DNA of 64,000 nucleotides from a bacterium (GCA_003245715.1 QKCJ01000060.1:62001-126000), one strand, 5' to 3'. Positions 8,684 through 19,214 are shown, numbered from the stretch's first letter. Numbers and translations are program-made. Notes: generated from the letters alone by a model not told the origin.

Positions 8684-11600
8684 ATGAAGCTCGGCGGAAA
8701 ACTCACCATGTCGCACCTTTTGCTGGCGCTCATACCGATGGCGATTGTTGTTTTTGTTATTGTGCAGACGATGAACTGGGGTATCGGCAAGATCAGTGAA
8801 GATGCGCATGAGGCGGTTGAGCATATTGCCATTGACCAGATTGAATCAATGCGGACGGTTAAAAAGGAACAGGTCGAGACATTTTTTAATGATCGCGAGA
8901 CAGGAATCAGTGTTCTTTCAAAGAATATTTCTGCAATGCTTGGTAATGCCAAGAAACGTCTTAAGGGTATTCACGAGCCTAAGGTTCTTGAGCTTCAGAA
9001 TCTTCTGAAGAATTTCGAGAAGGAGGCGAAGTTCCTGGCTCATCAGGTTCAGGCAAACCCTACCCTGATGAACAATATCGGTTTTTACCTCAAAAAGAAT
9101 AAGCCGGCTGAGGGGCAGGGGATTGATAAATCATCAGAACAGTATGAGTTGATGGCAGAAAATGGTGTGCCGGTAATCAAATCATTCTCAAAGACCTTCG
9201 GCTATGATGATGTTTATATTATTGAAGCCAAAAGCGGTCTGGTTGTGATGTCTGCCTGGCAGGACAAGGATTCAGGGTTGAGCCTGACTTCGGCGGAGAT
9301 GAAGGATACCGGTCTGGCCAAAGCCTGGAAACAGGCTGCCTCCGGCAGTTCACTCTCGTTTGTGGACTTTAGTCCGTATGCCCCGGCTGGTAACAAGCAA
9401 GTGGCTTTTCTTGGTGCGCCGGTAAAGAATGACAGTAACGAGGTTGAGTATGTTGTGGCGCTGCAGCTTCCGGTTGCCAAGATGAATGAGATTGCCGGTC
9501 GGCAGATTGGTCTGGGCAAGAGCGGTGAAACTTATATTATCAGTAATATCGGCGGCAAGGTTACCTTAAGAAGTGATCGGGTGCAGGAAGAGGGACATTG
9601 CGTCGGGCAGGAGTTTGGCACTGACTGGAATAATGAAATCCTGCGTTCAGGAACGGACTCGTCGGCGATTATGCGCTGTGAGGATGGCAGGCCGATGCTG
9701 CTGGTCTGGACTCCTCTGTATATCTCTTATGAAAAATGGTTCTGCGTAACGCGGATCAATCTTGAAGAGATTATTGCGGGTATTGACGGTGGTGACAAGG
9801 ACGGCAAAAAGGGCGAGGTCAATGCACTGGTCGCCTTTAAGGTCAAGTATAAATTCTATGACCTTTTCCTCTTTACGCCTGATGGCTACTGTTTTTATAC
9901 CGTCGAGAAGGAGTCTGATTATCAGACAAATCTTCTGAATGGAAAGTATGCGTCAACCGGTCTTGGCAGAGCGGTCAAGGATTGTCTGAAGGAGAACAGA
10001 CTTGCTTTCAGCGATTTCTCTCCCTATCCGCCGTCAAATAATCTGCCTGCGTCCTTTATGGTCTATCCGGTAGCGGCCGAGGGACAGACGCAGTTGCTGG
10101 TTGGTCTGCAACTTTCTGATGCCAATATTACAAAGATGATGAAGAGCGGGTGCAGTGTCAGTGAGGGGGTTGAGGCGTATCTGATCGGACCGGACGGCAA
10201 ATTGCGCTCAAACACCCTGATGAAACCAGAAGAGTATAATGTGCAGAATTCCTTCAGGAAAGATCTGGCGCTTAAGACAGTGGCGATAACAAATTCGCTT
10301 GCCGGTAAAGATGGCTCGGTTGAGGACAAGAATTATCTTGGGGATGAGGTGATTTCATCTTACGGGATGATTGATGTCTTTGGCACTAAATGGGGCATTG
10401 TATGTGAGGTGAATAAAAAAATCGCCATGGCCCAGCTTGAGAAGATTAAGGCTGACAGGGCCGGCATTGAAAAGAATATCGCGGTTCGCACGGGGCTGGT
10501 TGTGTTTGTGGCAATCATTCTGATTCTGCTGATTGCGCGTTACGTTACAAAGGGCATTACCCGCCCGGTCGAGTTTGCCTGCATGATGCTTGATATGCTT
10601 ACTGGTAAGGTCGAAGAGCTTTCTGATCTGATGAAGAATAAACTCGCGGTTGGCGACTGGCGCTCGTATGCTCCGGATGTCAGCTTTAGCGAGGAACATC
10701 TGCGGGAGCTTGAAAAAATATCTTCGCAGAAGGATGAAATCGGGCAGATGTGCTGTTTGCAGAAGAAGATCGCCGGGGCAATCAAAGTAAATGCTCAGGC
10801 GGCTAATGATGTGATCGACCAGGTTTCAGAGGCGCTTTTTCATCTGCGCCAGACTACAGATCAGGTATCAACCGGTGCCGACCAGCTTGCCGATTCAAGC
10901 GGGCTTCTGTCACAGGGGGCGTGCGAGCAGGCGGCAAGCCTTGAGGAAATATCCGCTTCTGTTGCAACGCTGAGTGCGACTGCACAGCAGAGCGCATCCT
11001 CAGCCATTGAAGGTGACAAGCTTGCGCGTAATACCTTCGAGCTTGCCAGTGACGGCAGCCGTCAGCTTGAGGACATGATGGCGTCGATGAGGCGTATTTC
11101 AAAGAGTTCAGAGGATGTCCAGCATATTTCAAAACTGATTGAGGATATTGCCTTCCAGACCAATCTGCTGGCGCTTAATGCGGCTGTTGAAGCGGCGAGG
11201 GCGGGCAAGTATGGCCGGGGCTTTGCGGTTGTTGCCCAGGAGGTCAGAAGCCTTGCGGCCAAGAGTTCAAAGGCGGCGAATGAAACGGTCGAGCTTCTGA
11301 CAAAATCAAGCGCTGAGATAAAGTCCGGATCAGAGCTGGCAAAAGAAGTTGTAAAGACCTTCGGTGAGATTCAGGAGGAGGTCAAGAAGGTTTCCACGGT
11401 TACAACGGAAATCTCCGGTGCAGCCGAGATGCAGGGCGGATCGCTGCATGATATCAAGGAAGGGTTGTCGCAGATTGAGGTGGTTACTCAGGGTAATACC
11501 GCCAGTGCCGAGGAGACGGCGGCGGCATCTGCCGAGATGCAGGCTACGGTCAATGTCCTCAATGAAGTACTTGAGAAGTTCAAACTGCGCAATGATGAGG

Positions 11601-11812
11601 GCGTGATTGAAACGGAAATTCTTCGCGCGGGTATGGTGGCGGCTAATCAGGCGCACCGGCTGTTATACTCTCAGGAGGAGAATGGTGCTGCGGACGGGCG
11701 TCCTGTGATTGAGTATGCCGGTCATATGATGGCTGGTGGCGCAGAGCGGATTTCCATGAATGACATGGAACGGTTGCGCAAAATGGCGGATGATGATGAA
11801 CTGCGTGCGTGA
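8684..11812 (+). CDS. Large methyl-accepting chemotaxis protein
   Basis: A 1042-aa chemoreceptor. TM1 is at residues 7-30 ([16 protein letters not shown]). A very long periplasmic region of about 570 residues appears to contain two consecutive Cache-like sensor units; the phrases [20 protein letters not shown] and [20 protein letters not shown] occur once in each. TM2 is near residues 600-622 ([17 protein letters not shown]), then a HAMP-like linker and the signalling domain with the invariant hairpin tip [21 protein letters not shown] near residues 815-840. There is no CheR-binding pentapeptide at the C-terminus. No chemotaxis kinase genes are adjacent, so it is an orphan receptor, probably for a small organic ligand. 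Confidence 0.93.
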   Translation: MKLGGKLTMSHLLLALIPMAIVVFVIVQTMNWGIGKISEDAHEAVEHIAIDQIESMRTVKKEQVETFFNDRETGISVLSKNISAMLGNAKKRLKGIHEPKVLELQNLLKNFEKEAKFLAHQVQANPTLMNNIGFYLKKNKPAEGQGIDKSSEQYELMAENGVPVIKSFSKTFGYDDVYIIEAKSGLVVMSAWQDKDSGLSLTSAEMKDTGLAKAWKQAASGSSLSFVDFSPYAPAGNKQVAFLGAPVKNDSNEVEYVVALQLPVAKMNEIAGRQIGLGKSGETYIISNIGGKVTLRSDRVQEEGHCVGQEFGTDWNNEILRSGTDSSAIMRCEDGRPMLLVWTPLYISYEKWFCVTRINLEEIIAGIDGGDKDGKKGEVNALVAFKVKYKFYDLFLFTPDGYCFYTVEKESDYQTNLLNGKYASTGLGRAVKDCLKENRLAFSDFSPYPPSNNLPASFMVYPVAAEGQTQLLVGLQLSDANITKMMKSGCSVSEGVEAYLIGPDGKLRSNTLMKPEEYNVQNSFRKDLALKTVAITNSLAGKDGSVEDKNYLGDEVISSYGMIDVFGTKWGIVCEVNKKIAMAQLEKIKADRAGIEKNIAVRTGLVVFVAIILILLIARYVTKGITRPVEFACMMLDMLTGKVEELSDLMKNKLAVGDWRSYAPDVSFSEEHLRELEKISSQKDEIGQMCCLQKKIAGAIKVNAQAANDVIDQVSEALFHLRQTTDQVSTGADQLADSSGLLSQGACEQAASLEEISASVATLSATAQQSASSAIEGDKLARNTFELASDGSRQLEDMMASMRRISKSSEDVQHISKLIEDIAFQTNLLALNAAVEAARAGKYGRGFAVVAQEVRSLAAKSSKAANETVELLTKSSAEIKSGSELAKEVVKTFGEIQEEVKKVSTVTTEISGAAEMQGGSLHDIKEGLSQIEVVTQGNTASAEETAAASAEMQATVNVLNEVLEKFKLRNDEGVIETEILRAGMVAANQAHRLLYSQEENGAADGRPVIEYAGHMMAGGAERISMNDMERLRKMADDDELRA

Positions 11813-11870
11813 GTTTTTTGTTATTTCAGGCGCGTTAATTTTTAGCTGCTTTTATTAATCAATTAATTAT

Positions 11871-11900
11871 AAATCCGGGCGTGTTCACCCGGATTTATTT
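11871..11900 (+). terminator. Intrinsic terminator after the chemoreceptor gene
   Basis: Perfect 9-bp stem AAATCCGGG / CCCGGATTT with an 8-base loop, followed by TATTTATTGCTG and a run of nine or more T residues. It lies between convergent genes and may also stop transcription from the sulfatase side. Confidence 0.75.
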
Positions 11901-11933
11901 ATTGCTGTTTTTTTTTTCGGTGGTTGGAGGCTC

Positions 11934-13322
11934 TTAGATAACGCGTTTGGTTCGCTTGAGGTCTTCCAGGTTTTTTGCCAGCAATTTCGCCCGCTCCTGC
12001 TCTTCAAACCAGAGGTTGTCTTTTTCCGAGTAATCATTTGCAAGATCGAAAAGCTGCCCGGTCGGTCCGTTAATGACTGGCGCTAGTGGCTGGTTTCCGC
12101 CAAGGCCGTCAATCAATTTCCAGTTGTCCTGACGGTAGGCAAACATGCCGGCATATGAATGATGAACCATATCTTTGCGCAGTCCCTCTTTGCCCTCAAG
12201 AATCGGCAGGAAACTTACTCCGTCCTCGCACTGGTTGTCAGCAAGCGCAACGCCGTTGATTTCAGCCATGGTCGCAAAGGTGTCAAAGATTCCGACAAGG
12301 TCGTCACTTACCGTTGCCGCTTTGACTTGCGCAGGCCAGCGGAGGATAAACGGTACGCGATGTCCACCGTCCCAGACGTCGCATTTATAACCGCGCAGAT
12401 CCCCGTTGGTTTTATGATTCCACATCTCCCCGTCAACATCACAAGGGCGTGCGCCGTTGTCGCTGGTGATTATCACAATCGTATTCTCGGCGATGCCTTT
12501 TTCATCAAGCTTGTCCATGACCCTGCCCAGAACCCAGTCCACCAGCCAGACCATGTCCCCGCGGTTGCCGGCCTTGCTCTTGCCGGTTGCAAACTTCGGC
12601 GGCTGGCAGGGGCGGTGGGGAGAAGCGGGGGTCAGGTATAAGAAGAACGGCTGCGCACCGTCAGCCGCCGCGTCAATAAACTCACAGGCTTTTTCGGTAA
12701 AGACCATGTCAACCTCGGTGTCTTCCCAGTCCCCGGTTTGAAAACCTTCTTTCTGCTGGGGATAATAAATTTTCTTGGGAATGTCGGGGATGCCGAGAGT
12801 ACGGTCATTTTCAATATACGCGTAGGGCGGCATATCGATTGATCCGGCGATGCCGAAGAAGCTGTCAAAGCCGTGTTGGAGCGGGCCGTCGAGAATAGGT
12901 TTGGCATAATCGACATACCCTTCATCGCGCCAGTTCTCGGGATCAAACTTGTCAAGCCGGCCTTCTTTGACCTGCCAGTGCAGCCCCACATGCCACTTGC
13001 CAACAGCACCCGTACGGTAGCCGGAATTCTTGAGCATTGAGGCGATTGTCTGGCGGGTGTTGTCGATCAGGGGCAGTGAGAGGCCGCCATTGACGCCCAT
13101 TTTTCGGCGGGTTCTCCAGCAGTACTGGCCTGTCAGTACGCTGTAGCGGCTTGGGGTGCATACGGCAGATGAAGCGTGGGCGTCGGTAAAACGTAGACCT
13201 TTCTCAGCCAGTCGGTTCATGTTTTGCGTCGGTATTTTTGAGTCAGGGTTATAACATTCGGGATCGCCGAATCCCATGTCGTCGGCCATTATGAAGATAA
13301 GATTTGGCTTGTTGTTTTTCAC
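11934..13322 (-). CDS. Sulfatase, formylglycine-dependent (type I)
   Basis: A 462-aa protein if started at the GTG at 13322, chosen because GGAG lies 7 bases upstream and the protein then begins KNNKPNLIFIMADDMGFGD, the standard N-terminal metal-binding DD of the alkaline-phosphatase superfamily. The modification motif is VCTPSRYSVLTGQ (CxPSR), where Cys becomes formylglycine. GKWHVG, ASPHRP and TSDNGARP supply further active-site residues. No signal peptide is evident from this start. The family removes sulfate from glycans or aryl sulfates, consistent with marine or mucosal polysaccharide use. It is divergent from an AraC regulator. Confidence 0.92.
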   Translation of the reverse strand: MKNNKPNLIFIMADDMGFGDPECYNPDSKIPTQNMNRLAEKGLRFTDAHASSAVCTPSRYSVLTGQYCWRTRRKMGVNGGLSLPLIDNTRQTIASMLKNSGYRTGAVGKWHVGLHWQVKEGRLDKFDPENWRDEGYVDYAKPILDGPLQHGFDSFFGIAGSIDMPPYAYIENDRTLGIPDIPKKIYYPQQKEGFQTGDWEDTEVDMVFTEKACEFIDAAADGAQPFFLYLTPASPHRPCQPPKFATGKSKAGNRGDMVWLVDWVLGRVMDKLDEKGIAENTIVIITSDNGARPCDVDGEMWNHKTNGDLRGYKCDVWDGGHRVPFILRWPAQVKAATVSDDLVGIFDTFATMAEINGVALADNQCEDGVSFLPILEGKEGLRKDMVHHSYAGMFAYRQDNWKLIDGLGGNQPLAPVINGPTGQLFDLANDYSEKDNLWFEEQERAKLLAKNLEDLKRTKRVI

Positions 13323-13364
13323 TGTGGTCTCCTTCTGTTTGTTTTTGCTATAGCTATAATCTAG

Positions 13365-13392
13365 CTTATAAAATACAGTATTCAATTGACAA
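13365..13392 (-). promoter_or_regulatory. Candidate sulfatase promoter
   Basis: On the minus strand, -35 TTGTCA (13387-13392), a 16-base spacer and -10 TATAAG (13365-13370). It overlaps the -35 of the opposing araC-type promoter. Confidence 0.5.
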
Positions 13393-13414
13393 AAAACATC
13401 ATCAGTGGTAATTA
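13386..13414 (+). promoter_or_regulatory. Candidate promoter of the AraC-family gene
   Basis: -35 TTGACA (13386-13391), a 17-base spacer and -10 TAATTA (13409-13414), with the ATG 34 bases downstream. The -35 hexamer shares five bases with that of the opposing sulfatase promoter, so the two polymerases should exclude each other. Confidence 0.5.
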
Positions 13415-13448
13415 TTAAACATTTGCCTGGTCTGTCTCTGGAGATTAA

Positions 13449-14249
13449 ATGTCTGAATTTAGTATGTGTCTTTCTGCGCCGCCGAGGATAAAACTGGCAC
13501 ATTCACATCATCGCCAGTATGGCAAAACTCCACTGTACCGGGTTCCCAGAGGGTGGGGGCTAAACCTTTATGACTGTCCGGGGCGGGTGGATTTCCCGGA
13601 ACTGGGGCGTAAATTCGACATTAACCGCAGGGATGTGGGGCTGTTGCCGTCAGGGCTGAGCCGGCAGTTTGATTTTGACCTTCCCGGCAGGCAGAGGGTT
13701 GTGATCTTTGAATTTGCCGGCAGAGTCGGGGAGAATCTGCTTCAGGATGTCGGGCCGTTTATAATGGCGGGGGCTGATTATTATAAACGTCTTGAGTACA
13801 TCTTTGACGAGATGCTGTTTTACTATAATTCGGGGAATGTGCCGAGGGCTGAGTCGCTGCTCTGGAATCTGCTCTGGGAGCTTTCTGATTTGCTGGACTC
13901 GACGGTGAGTTCCAATCAGATTCATCCGGCGCTGCGTCTGGCGGTTGATTATATCTCTGCTTCACTGCGCAGTGATCTGAGCGCGGCGGAGGTCGCCAAA
14001 GTCTCGGGCATCTCGCATAACCATCTTAACCGCTTGTTTACCGAGAGCTTCGGGCTTAGTATCAACCCTTATATCCGTGACCGGAGGATGAAGGAGGCGG
14101 CGGGGTTGCTTGTTGCAACTGACATACCGATCAAAGAGATTGCGGCTGAATGCGGGATCGCTGATCTGCAGAAATTCAATAAATCCTTCCGTCTGCAGTT
14201 CGGGCTTTCTCCGCGCAAATATCGCCGGCAAACGGTGGTTGAACTTTAG
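13449..14249 (+). CDS. AraC-family transcriptional regulator
   Basis: A 266-aa protein. The N-terminal part (about residues 1-150) is a cupin-like sensor with WGLNLYDCPGRVDFPELGRKF and GDVGLLPSG-like beta strands. The C-terminal 100 residues are the double helix-turn-helix: SAAEVAKVSGISHNHLNRLFTESFGLSINPYIRDRRM, then IKEIAAECGIADLQKFNKSFRLQFGLSPRKYRR. It is divergent from the sulfatase across 126 bases with overlapping promoters and precedes a large glycosidase-like gene, so it probably senses a sugar and controls one or both neighbours. Confidence 0.9.
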   Translation: MSEFSMCLSAPPRIKLAHSHHRQYGKTPLYRVPRGWGLNLYDCPGRVDFPELGRKFDINRRDVGLLPSGLSRQFDFDLPGRQRVVIFEFAGRVGENLLQDVGPFIMAGADYYKRLEYIFDEMLFYYNSGNVPRAESLLWNLLWELSDLLDSTVSSNQIHPALRLAVDYISASLRSDLSAAEVAKVSGISHNHLNRLFTESFGLSINPYIRDRRMKEAAGLLVATDIPIKEIAAECGIADLQKFNKSFRLQFGLSPRKYRRQTVVEL

Positions 14250-14382
14250 CGGGGGGGGGGATTTGTCCTGCAGGTGAGGGCATCGAGATTTTTAGGTTGG
14301 TGTTTTTTAGTGGTCAGGCTATCGGTGCGTCAATACAATTATACAGACGTGTTTGGTGTGTGATGACAAAACAGGAGCAGGT

Positions 14383-17300
14383 ATGAGAATGATTTTACGT
14401 TTGTGGTTTTTTGTTGCGGTGCTGCTTTTTATCCGCTCTAGTATACTGGCTGCGGAGTTTCCGCAGTGGTTGCGCGTGCAGCCTGATGGTTCGTTTGTAA
14501 TTGACAAGACGGTGAGCGCGGGGATCCTTCATTATGATGACAAATGGCGGTCAACGACTCAGCACAGCAAGCGCATGAAGGTTGAATCTGTCAAAGGTGG
14601 TGATTTGCAGGGCGAGCTTACGACTGCCAGCGGTCAGGTGTTTTCCCTGAGCCAGAAAATAGTCAGGGTCTCTGCTGATGAGGTACGTTACAGCGTGAAT
14701 CTTACAAGCGCGCAAGCGGTTGTGACTAATCAGGTATGTCTGTCCTTCAATTTGCCGCTGGTTGACTTTGGCGGGAGCAAGCTGAAGTTTGATGATAAAG
14801 AGATTACCCTGCCCGGTGACACATTTAAAGATATGTCACTCCTGCACAGCAAGGCAAAAACGGTTGTACTGCCGCTTAATGGTGCGCACCTTGTTTTGAG
14901 TGGTGATTTTTATTGTGTTCTGCAGGATAATCGGAAATTCAAATCGGATACTTTTTCGCTGCGTCTGCTGCTGAACCCTCCAAAGGGCGGAATTACCGCG
15001 AGTACGTTGGCGGTGGATATCAAGCTTGTCCCGGTCAGTGCAACGCCGCTGAATTTGCGGGCGGCGGTTAATATGGGCTTTGCCGATGAGAAGTCCGGTG
15101 ATGGCAAGGGCGGCTGGACCGATCAGGGGCCGGAGAATGACCTGCGGATGTTCAAGCCCGGTAAGCGCAGGTTGGGGGGGATGCTCTTTGACGTGATTGA
15201 CCCCAAAACCAATAATGGCAAGTCGTGTCTGGTTATCAGTGACATGAAAGACAGCACCTTTCCGGCAAAGGCGGTGGTCAAGGCTGACGGGCAGAAATTT
15301 AAGTATCTGTATTGTCTCAATGCCGCTGGCTGGGCGGACAGCCCGGATGATTATGTAAAGGCGGTGGTTAATTATCAGGACGGCAGCAGCAGCACGTTTA
15401 CGGTTAAAGGCGGGCGCGATGTCGGTAACTGGTGGGGGTGTGTATCGGTTACTGAGGGTATGGTGGTGTGGACGGGTGAGAACCGCTCTACCTATGTCGG
15501 GCTTTATCTTTCGAAGTTCAGGGTTGAGGAGAAGCCGCTTGCCTCAATCACGTTTACCGCTACAGACAAGGCGGCGTGGATGCTTTTGGCAATTTCGGGG
15601 TCTGTTGAGGATATGCCGTTCAATAACCAGATGAAGACGAGTTATATTGTTGCGGGCAAGGATTGGGGCGAGTTTAAGAATTCACTTGAGGTTGAGAAGG
15701 GGAGTGTGCTTGATCTCTCGTTTCTGTCTGACGCTCCGGCGGGCAAGTATGGCCGGGTGATTGTCGCTGACGGTAAATTCGCCTTTGAGAAAAAGCCGCA
15801 GAGCAGCGTGCGTTTTTATGGCTGCAATCTCTGCTTCTCCGGTAATTATCTTGAGAAGAAAGAAGCGGAGGAACTTGCCCTGCGACTGGTGCGCATCGGT
15901 TATAACTCGGTACGCTTCCATCATCATGACCGCGACATGGTGAAAAAAAAGGTGGATAATTCTTTGACCATTGACCCCCAGCAGCTTGACAAGCTTGATT
16001 ATCTCTTTTACAGTTTGAAGAAAAACGGTATCTATATCACTACGGATGTTTTTGTCTCGCGGGTTCTGACTCAGGACGAGACCGGTTTGCGCACTGGGGA
16101 GAAAGGTGCGGTCAAGGCTCTGGCGCCGCTTTCGGGTAAGATTATGGGGAATCTCAAAGCCTTTGCCAAAGAATGGCTGACGCATGTCAATCCTTACACA
16201 AAGACGGCCTGGAAGGACGACCCGGCGCTCTTTGGCATTTCGTTTATAAATGAGAACACGCTTTATTCGCAATGGCAGAACGAGCCTGAGGTGAAGGCTG
16301 TTTATGAAAAAGCGCTGGCTGACTGGGCGAAGGCGGAGGGAATAACGCTTGCTACTGACGCGGATAAAAAAGTTGCGCTCAATAAATTCATCACCCTTAT
16401 GCAGATTAAAAGTTTTGCGGAGTTGAAGGGGTATCTCAAGGAGGAACTTGGCTGCAAGGCGCTTTATACTGACAGTAATATGCAGACTTTCTTCTGTCAG
16501 CAGCTTGCGCGCAATCACTATGATTATGTTGATAACCACGGCTACTGGGATCATCCGCGCTTCCCTGAGAAAAAGTGGAATCTGCCGATGCAGTATCACA
16601 GCCGCAGCGTTCTGCCGCGTTACTGCCAGATTCCGGCAAACAGTATGGTCAGCCGGATCTTTGGCAAACCCTTCACCTTTACCGAGTACAATTTCGTCTT
16701 CCCCAACCCCTACCGATCCGAGGGTAATGCTGTGATGGGAGCGTACGCTTCATTGCAGGGGTGGGACGCGGTTTACCGTTTTGCCTATTCGCATAACCGC
16801 GACAATATAATTTCTCTCAACCGTACGGCGGGCTTTGATGTTGCAACAGATCCGCTGACCTTGCTTGGTGAGAGAATTGTTTCTCTGTTTTATCTGCGGT
16901 GTGATGTCCGGGAGGCAAAGGAAAAAGTTCCGTTTGTTATCACTCCGCAGATTACCGAAATTGCCGGGGTGAAGAATGGCGTTGGGGCATATATGCCGAG
17001 TCTTTTTGCCCGGCTGGGGCTTATCCATAAAACAGGCTCGGTTATTCTTGAGGGTAAAGCTGAGTTGCCGCGCGATTCTCTGTTTGCGGTGGGGGTTGAG
17101 AAGTTGCCTGCGGGCGCGATTGGCAAGGTTGCGTACGTGGATTTTTCCTCCGGTGATGATTTCTGGAAGAAACTGGTTGATCTGAAATTGTTGTCTGAAA
17201 AGTTTTATAATCTTGATAAGGACGTTCTTCTCAGTGATACGGGGCAGATCGAGCTGGCGGCGAAAGAGAATATCCTCAAGGTCGTGACGGATAATAGTGA

Positions 17301-17715
17301 GGCGCTGGTTATTCCTGCGGGTAAAGAGGTGGCCGGTGCGGTTCTCTCGGTAAGCGGCAATACGGCTTACGCTACCTTCTTTGCCGGCGCGGTTGATAAT
17401 AAAAGCCTTAAAGACAGCTCGCGTATTCTGCTGCTGCACCTGACTGATATCAAGAACACCAAAACCCGTTTCAGGAATCAGGAGCAGACGCTGATGGATT
17501 CTTACGGCGTCCTGCCGCATCTGGTCAGGAAAGGTAGCGCGGAGATTAAGCTTGCAATCAGCTCACCGGAAAAAGCCGGGGTCTGGGCGGTGGATGTCAG
17601 CGGTAAACGGCTTGGTCCGGTGGAGTCACGGGTGGAGGGGGCGACGTTGTGTTTTAAGGTTGATACGGTCGCAACATACGGCGGGGTAATGGCTTATGAA
17701 ATAATTTTGCATTAG
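14383..17715 (+). CDS. Large secreted protein with GH-A clan (GH5-like) catalytic domain
   Basis: A 1110-aa protein. The start at 14383 has AGGAG 6 bases upstream and gives a clear signal peptide (MRMILRLWFFVAVLLFIRSS then ILAAE). Residues 25-480 look like beta-sandwich modules. From about 480 the sequence matches a GH-A TIM barrel: YGCNLCFSGNYLEKKEAEELA, IGYNSVRFHHHD, a putative acid/base in FINEN (Glu 624) and a putative nucleophile in FTFTEYNF (Glu 768), 144 residues apart. About 250 further residues follow. It probably cleaves a plant or algal polysaccharide outside the cytoplasm; substrate is unknown. It sits between an AraC gene and an SGNH hydrolase. Confidence 0.75.
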   Translation: MRMILRLWFFVAVLLFIRSSILAAEFPQWLRVQPDGSFVIDKTVSAGILHYDDKWRSTTQHSKRMKVESVKGGDLQGELTTASGQVFSLSQKIVRVSADEVRYSVNLTSAQAVVTNQVCLSFNLPLVDFGGSKLKFDDKEITLPGDTFKDMSLLHSKAKTVVLPLNGAHLVLSGDFYCVLQDNRKFKSDTFSLRLLLNPPKGGITASTLAVDIKLVPVSATPLNLRAAVNMGFADEKSGDGKGGWTDQGPENDLRMFKPGKRRLGGMLFDVIDPKTNNGKSCLVISDMKDSTFPAKAVVKADGQKFKYLYCLNAAGWADSPDDYVKAVVNYQDGSSSTFTVKGGRDVGNWWGCVSVTEGMVVWTGENRSTYVGLYLSKFRVEEKPLASITFTATDKAAWMLLAISGSVEDMPFNNQMKTSYIVAGKDWGEFKNSLEVEKGSVLDLSFLSDAPAGKYGRVIVADGKFAFEKKPQSSVRFYGCNLCFSGNYLEKKEAEELALRLVRIGYNSVRFHHHDRDMVKKKVDNSLTIDPQQLDKLDYLFYSLKKNGIYITTDVFVSRVLTQDETGLRTGEKGAVKALAPLSGKIMGNLKAFAKEWLTHVNPYTKTAWKDDPALFGISFINENTLYSQWQNEPEVKAVYEKALADWAKAEGITLATDADKKVALNKFITLMQIKSFAELKGYLKEELGCKALYTDSNMQTFFCQQLARNHYDYVDNHGYWDHPRFPEKKWNLPMQYHSRSVLPRYCQIPANSMVSRIFGKPFTFTEYNFVFPNPYRSEGNAVMGAYASLQGWDAVYRFAYSHNRDNIISLNRTAGFDVATDPLTLLGERIVSLFYLRCDVREAKEKVPFVITPQITEIAGVKNGVGAYMPSLFARLGLIHKTGSVILEGKAELPRDSLFAVGVEKLPAGAIGKVAYVDFSSGDDFWKKLVDLKLLSEKFYNLDKDVLLSDTGQIELAAKENILKVVTDNSEALVIPAGKEVAGAVLSVSGNTAYATFFAGAVDNKSLKDSSRILLLHLTDIKNTKTRFRNQEQTLMDSYGVLPHLVRKGSAEIKLAISSPEKAGVWAVDVSGKRLGPVESRVEGATLCFKVDTVATYGGVMAYEIILH

Positions 17716-17755
17716 CGCGAAAGTGTGGTAGTATTATCTAAATTAATTTAGCAAG

Positions 17756-17792
17756 ATTGCCGGCAATCTTTGGGTTACCGGCAATATTTTTT
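17756..17792 (+). terminator. Intrinsic terminator after the GH5-like gene
   Basis: 8-bp stem ATTGCCGG / CCGGCAAT with a 14-base loop, followed by a seven-T run (17786-17793). It separates the glycosidase-like gene from the SGNH hydrolase gene. Confidence 0.7.
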
Positions 17793-17828
17793 TGTTGTTC
17801 GGGTTTATCTTGAATCAAAGGGAGTGGG

Positions 17829-19169
17829 ATGAGAAAATTATTTATTAGTATTGTTGCTGTTCTGGCTTGTTTGGGCGTGGTGTCTGCTGCCGAGGAATAT
17901 CCGCTGCGTGATGCGGTTGAGGTTACAGTCCGCGACGGTCTGCCGAATTTTTACAAGAAATTAAACGAAGGCAAGGATGTTACAATTGCCTATCTTGGTG
18001 GCAGTATCACGGCACAGCCTGGCTACCGCGTGAAGAGTGAAAAATGGTTTCAGGAGAAATTCCCCAAGGCCAAGGTCAAGGGTGTACACGCGGCAATCGG
18101 CGGAACCGGTTCAGACCTTGGTGCTTACCGCCTCCAGCAGGATGCTCTTTTTGCCAAGCCTGACCTCCTCTTTGTCGAGTTTGCGGTAAATGATAATGGT
18201 AAGCGTCCGGAGCAAATTATAAAGTATATGGAAGGCATCGTCCGTCAGACCATCAAGGATAATCCCGAGACTGATATCTGCTTTGTCTATACTTTTATGG
18301 CAAGTAATCTCAAGACATTGCAGAGCGGCAAATATCAGCGTTCGGCCAGCGCCATGGAAGAGGTGGCAGACCATTACGGCATCCCCTCAATCCATATGGG
18401 ACTCAAGGCCACCCAGCTTATTAAAGAGGGTAAGGTTATTATGAAGGCTCCCAAGGCTAAGGTCGAGGAAGTTGCCGACGGTGCGCTCAATGATCTGAAG
18501 TCAGGCAAGATTGCCCAAAATGGTGAGCCGATTCCATTCTCCAAAGACGGTACTCATCCGTATGTTGATACCGGCCATCAGCTTTATATGAATGCAATTG
18601 AGCGTTCGATGGAGAAGATTGAAAAGGCCGGCACTCCGGGCGCACGCAAGCTGGTCAAACCGCTTGATCCGAATAATGCCGAGAGGGGCAAGATTGTTCC
18701 GTTTGCACAGTCAATGCTCAGCGGTGGTGACTGGCGCGAACTTAAAAAGGGTGACAAGGATCAGAACAGCCGCTTTTTAAACCGTTTCAAGACAATGTGG
18801 GTTGATACCAAGCCAGGCGGCAAATTGAGTTTCAAGTTCAAGGGTACTTACTGCGCGATCTATGATCTCAAGGGGCCGGCCGGTGCCAAGGTTGCGGTTA
18901 AGCTTGACGGTAAGCCTGCTAAAAATAATGACCGTTTCGACCATTATTGTACATATTACCGTATCAACACTCTGCCTATCGGATATAACCTGTCTGATAC
19001 AGTGCATACCGTTGAGATTGAGGTTCTGGCTGAGCAGCCTGACCGCGCCGGGATCTTCCAGAAGGGGTCAAAGACCAATTATGCAAAGATGCAGAAGAAC
19101 CCTGAACAGTATGACGGTACAAACTGGTATGTCGGCGGGATTATCCTTGAAGGGGATCTGGTCGAGTAA
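17829..19169 (+). CDS. Secreted SGNH/GDSL hydrolase
   Basis: A 446-aa protein with a signal peptide (MRKLFISIVAVLACLGVVSAA, cleavage after SAA). SGNH blocks: block I TIAYLGGSITAQPG with the nucleophile Ser in GGSIT; block II Gly in AAIGGTGSDLGAYR; block III Asn in FVEFAVNDNG; block V Asp/His in KDGTHPYVDTGHQLY. After about residue 260 there is a C-terminal beta domain (about 180 residues). SGNH enzymes in glycan-degrading bacteria often remove acetyl or other ester groups from polysaccharides, so this is likely a carbohydrate esterase acting with the neighbouring sulfatase and glycosidase-like protein. GGAG lies just upstream of the ATG. Confidence 0.85.
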   Translation: MRKLFISIVAVLACLGVVSAAEEYPLRDAVEVTVRDGLPNFYKKLNEGKDVTIAYLGGSITAQPGYRVKSEKWFQEKFPKAKVKGVHAAIGGTGSDLGAYRLQQDALFAKPDLLFVEFAVNDNGKRPEQIIKYMEGIVRQTIKDNPETDICFVYTFMASNLKTLQSGKYQRSASAMEEVADHYGIPSIHMGLKATQLIKEGKVIMKAPKAKVEEVADGALNDLKSGKIAQNGEPIPFSKDGTHPYVDTGHQLYMNAIERSMEKIEKAGTPGARKLVKPLDPNNAERGKIVPFAQSMLSGGDWRELKKGDKDQNSRFLNRFKTMWVDTKPGGKLSFKFKGTYCAIYDLKGPAGAKVAVKLDGKPAKNNDRFDHYCTYYRINTLPIGYNLSDTVHTVEIEVLAEQPDRAGIFQKGSKTNYAKMQKNPEQYDGTNWYVGGIILEGDLVE

Positions 19170-19214
19170 GTGGTATTATTTTTTTTGTTGTAAGTGATGA
19201 TGTGAAATATTGTT

